The notes under the pieces are model-generated. The model did not search any database, was not told the origin of the DNA, and saw only the letters and a list, made by a program, of their open reading frames with translations. From JABJPM01 sp964596705 (GTDB lineage: Archaea; Nanobdellota; Nanobdellia; SCGC-AAA011-G17; PNOQ01), in contig CAZQVG010000013.1 in assembly GCA_964596705.1 (NCBI GenBank), positions 1 to 13,574 on the forward strand: 13,574 bases of DNA, read 5' to 3'. The stretch's first letter is position 1, and every line of letters begins with the position of its first letter. The translations under genes were made by a program, and so were the position numbers. This document shows, in pieces, positions 11,455-13,574 of this stretch.

Positions 11455-12934
11455 AGGATATAAAAATTTAATTGCGAATTATTTTGAAGAACATTCTTTT
11501 GTAGAATCGAATATAAAGTCTTTTAATAGATTTATCGAGAAAGATATGCAAGAGATAGTTGAAAGGACTGGAGAGATTATACCTACTATTATACCTCAAG
11601 AAGTTGAGAACTTCAAAATTAAATTAAGCAATGTTAAAGTTGGTTTGCCTGAAATAACCGAGGCAGATGGTTCTAAACGTGCATTATACCCTATGGAAGC
11701 AAGATTAAGAAAACTTACTTATGCTGCACCAATGACTATCACTGTAAGTTCTCACATAAATAATGTTCAAAGAGAGTCATTTGAAACTGAGATGGGTAAA
11801 TTGCCCATTATGTTGAAATCTAAATATTGTCACTTATCAAACATGAAGAAAGAAGAGCTAATTAAACAAGGAGAAGATCCTTATGATTTGGGGGGTTATT
11901 TCATATTAAACGGTAATGAGAGGGTTTTAATTTCTGTTGAAGATTTGGCTTCTAATAAATTATTTGTTAAAAAAGCTGCAACTGGACCAAGCAAATATGT
12001 AGCTAAATTGTATTCAGAGCAAATAAACTACAGGATACCTCATGTTATCGAGCAAATGAAAGATGGAATAATTCAATTGAGCTTTGCTAGATTTAAGAGA
12101 ATACCGATAATTGCTATAATAAAAGCTTTGGGATTGACAAAAGATCAAGAAATTATGCAGTTTATATCTACAGATAAAATGTATGATGATGTTATTTTGA
12201 ATCTGTACGATAGTGTTAATTTAAAGACCCAAGAAGATGCTTTAGAATTTTTGGCAAGAAAGATTGGAATTGCTCAAAAGGAATTAAGAGATGAAAAGAC
12301 ATTAGAGCAATTAGATAGATATTTATTGCCTCATTTAGGAATGACTTCAAAAGATAGAATCTATAAGGCTTACAACTTGTGTAAATTGATTAGAAGGTTT
12401 TTAATGGTTGCAGTTGATGGGGTTGATCCATTAGATCAAGATCATTATGTTAATAAAAGATTAAAGCAAAGTGGAGACTTATTGTCAGACTTATTTAGAA
12501 TTAATATGAGGTCTTTAACACAAGATATGTTATATAATTTCCAAAGATTAGTTAAGAGAGGTAAGTTTAGCTCTATTAAGATCATAATCCGGGAACAATT
12601 ATTAAGTTCTAGAATAAAGAGTGCTATGGCAACAGGAAGTTGGCCAGGCGGAAGATCTGGTATTTCTCAGAATATGTCAAGAGTAAACTCAATAGATTCA
12701 ACTTCACATTTACAGAGGGTTGTAAGTTTATTAACATCCTCTCAAGAAAACTTTGAAGCTAGGGCTTTACATAGTACACATTGGGGCAGATTATGTCCTG
12801 TTGAAACACCAGAAGGTACACCTATTGGTTTAAGGAAGAACTTGTCTCTATTGGCAACAATTACAGATAATGAGCCTGCTGAAGACAAGGTTGTTAAATT
12901 ATTAGAATCAAACGGATTGAGAAAGGTTAGTTAA
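11447..12934 (+). CDS. rpoB2: RNA polymerase subunit B'' (N-terminal part of split B)
   Basis: The N-terminal half of the second-largest RNA polymerase subunit, 495 aa, carrying the protrusion, lobe and fork regions. The N-terminus has SFNRFIEKDMQEIVE. Downstream are AAPMTITVSSHINN, LPIMLKSKYCHL, GGYFILNGNERVLIS and SGISQNMSRVNS. GRLCPVETPEGTPIG is at about 447-461. The gene ends soon after KNLSLLATI, where euryarchaeal-type B subunits are split. The ATG overlaps the rpoH stop by 8 nt, with GGTGG as a likely ribosome binding site at 11436-11440. rpoB' starts 2 nt after the stop. Confidence 0.96.
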   Translation: MVKGYKNLIANYFEEHSFVESNIKSFNRFIEKDMQEIVERTGEIIPTIIPQEVENFKIKLSNVKVGLPEITEADGSKRALYPMEARLRKLTYAAPMTITVSSHINNVQRESFETEMGKLPIMLKSKYCHLSNMKKEELIKQGEDPYDLGGYFILNGNERVLISVEDLASNKLFVKKAATGPSKYVAKLYSEQINYRIPHVIEQMKDGIIQLSFARFKRIPIIAIIKALGLTKDQEIMQFISTDKMYDDVILNLYDSVNLKTQEDALEFLARKIGIAQKELRDEKTLEQLDRYLLPHLGMTSKDRIYKAYNLCKLIRRFLMVAVDGVDPLDQDHYVNKRLKQSGDLLSDLFRINMRSLTQDMLYNFQRLVKRGKFSSIKIIIREQLLSSRIKSAMATGSWPGGRSGISQNMSRVNSIDSTSHLQRVVSLLTSSQENFEARALHSTHWGRLCPVETPEGTPIGLRKNLSLLATITDNEPAEDKVVKLLESNGLRKVS

Positions 12935-12936
12935 AA

Positions 12937-13574
12937 ATGGTAGATGTATTTATGAATGAAAAATTCATCGGAACTGTAGCAGATGCAAATGAGTTTGTTA
13001 ATAGCGTTAGAAGGCAAAGGAGAGAAGGAGTTATTCCTGAAACTTTGAATATTGGGTATGATGAGCAATTAAATGAAATTCATGTTGAAACAACAAAAGG
13101 AAGATGTAGAAGGCCTTTAATTGTTGTTGAGAATGGAAAATCTAAATTAACACCTGAATTAATTGAAAAAGTTGAGAAGAAAGAATTAAAGTGGAAAGAT
13201 TTAATTGAGCAAGGTGTTATTGAATATTTAGATGCAAGAGAAGAAGAAAATGCTTTAGTCGCATTAGATGAAAGTGAACTAACAAAAGAACACACTCATT
13301 TGGAAATAAGCCCGATAACTATTTTAGGTTTATGTACATCCATGGTACCTTTCTCTAATTTTGGAAGTTCATCAAGATTGATTAGGGGTTCTAAGTTGCA
13401 GAAGCAAGGTTTAGGTTTATATGCGATGAATTATTTGTTAAGAATGGATACAGATGCTAATGTTCTACATTATCCACAAAGGCCAATTACTAAGAGTTTT
13501 ATGCATGATGTTTTTAATTATGACAAAAAACCGATGGGCCAAAACTTTACAATTGCAGTTATGAGTTATGAAGG
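12937..13574 (+). CDS. rpoB1: RNA polymerase subunit B' (C-terminal part of split B), 3'-truncated by the window
   Basis: The catalytic half of the B subunit. The first 212 codons are visible and the frame is open to the window end. Recognisable parts are RRQRREGVIPETLNIGYDE near residue 26-44, then GRCRRPLIVVENGK, then HTHLEISPITILGLCTSMVPF. NYLLRMDTDANVLHYPQRPI and MGQNFTIAVMSYEG follow at the end. In place of the common 'HN(Q/A)SPRN' element the sequence has SNFGSSSRLIRGSKLQKQGLG. The start ATG follows the rpoB'' stop by 2 nt, so the two halves are made from one message. RpoA1/A2 would be expected just beyond the window. Confidence 0.95.
   Translation, partial: MVDVFMNEKFIGTVADANEFVNSVRRQRREGVIPETLNIGYDEQLNEIHVETTKGRCRRPLIVVENGKSKLTPELIEKVEKKELKWKDLIEQGVIEYLDAREEENALVALDESELTKEHTHLEISPITILGLCTSMVPFSNFGSSSRLIRGSKLQKQGLGLYAMNYLLRMDTDANVLHYPQRPITKSFMHDVFNYDKKPMGQNFTIAVMSYE

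Noticed and set aside
13080..13295. Minus-strand frame inside rpoB'
   Set aside because: Antisense shadow; Ser/Phe-rich product typical of reversed Lys/Glu-rich coding sequence.

Overview
The window is AT-rich archaeal DNA. It carries TATA-box promoters of the TTTATAAAT type, most of them about 25 nt from a start codon. It has tRNA genes with introns at archaeal splice structures and no encoded CCA. It also has the archaeal RNA polymerase order rpoH-rpoB''-rpoB' with a split B subunit, and a DUF357 protein known only from archaea. The bacterial-type extras (Lgt, a Lit-like protein, a lytic transglycosylase fold, a DsbA-like thioredoxin) and the compact genes suggest a DPANN archaeon of the Woesearchaeota/Pacearchaeota kind. 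That lineage call is inference. A run of exactly 100 N (2105-2204) marks a draft-assembly scaffold gap.

Layout. 1-68: tail of an upstream gene, possibly an S26 peptidase. 107-5194: a dTMP-synthesis neighbourhood. A P-loop/dCMP deaminase fusion (dCMP to dUMP), ThyX (dUMP to dTMP) and thymidylate kinase (dTMP to dTDP) are interspersed with a membrane-anchored SLT-fold protein, two gap-flanking hypotheticals and DUF357. thyX-tmk-Lit-like-117 aa protein form a tight operon with 2-nt spacing and ATGA overlaps. 5186-6331 (minus): a SufS-like cysteine desulfurase. 6519-7208: a small TraB/TIKI-fold protein. 7233-9672: an envelope/thiol group with a Cys-tailed membrane protein (minus), Lgt, and a membrane-anchored DsbA-like protein. 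9731-9851: intron-containing tRNA-Tyr(GUA). 9861-10751 (minus): NadA. 10752-10979: promoter and leader region. 10980-11186: tRNA-Asp(GUC) and tRNA-Lys(UUU) in tandem. 11200-13574: rpoH, rpoB'' and the 5' part of rpoB', running off the end.

The most striking observation is in the two tandem tRNAs. Each is interrupted inside the T-loop, between positions 59 and 60, by a very short intron (20 and 25 nt). Each insertion folds with the T-stem into a textbook bulge-helix-bulge, and removing it restores the loop UUCAAAU. The two introns share their first 7 and last 11 nt, so they look like copies of one element whose splice structure depends only on the near-universal T-loop sequence. The rpoH start lies 13 nt after the tRNA-Lys gene with no room for its own promoter, so the tRNAs and RNA polymerase genes may share one transcript.

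A second theme is lipoprotein and extracytoplasmic thiol chemistry. Lgt and a Lit-like (DUF1461) protein occur in the same archaeal window, along with a Cys-rich membrane protein close to a DsbA-like protein.
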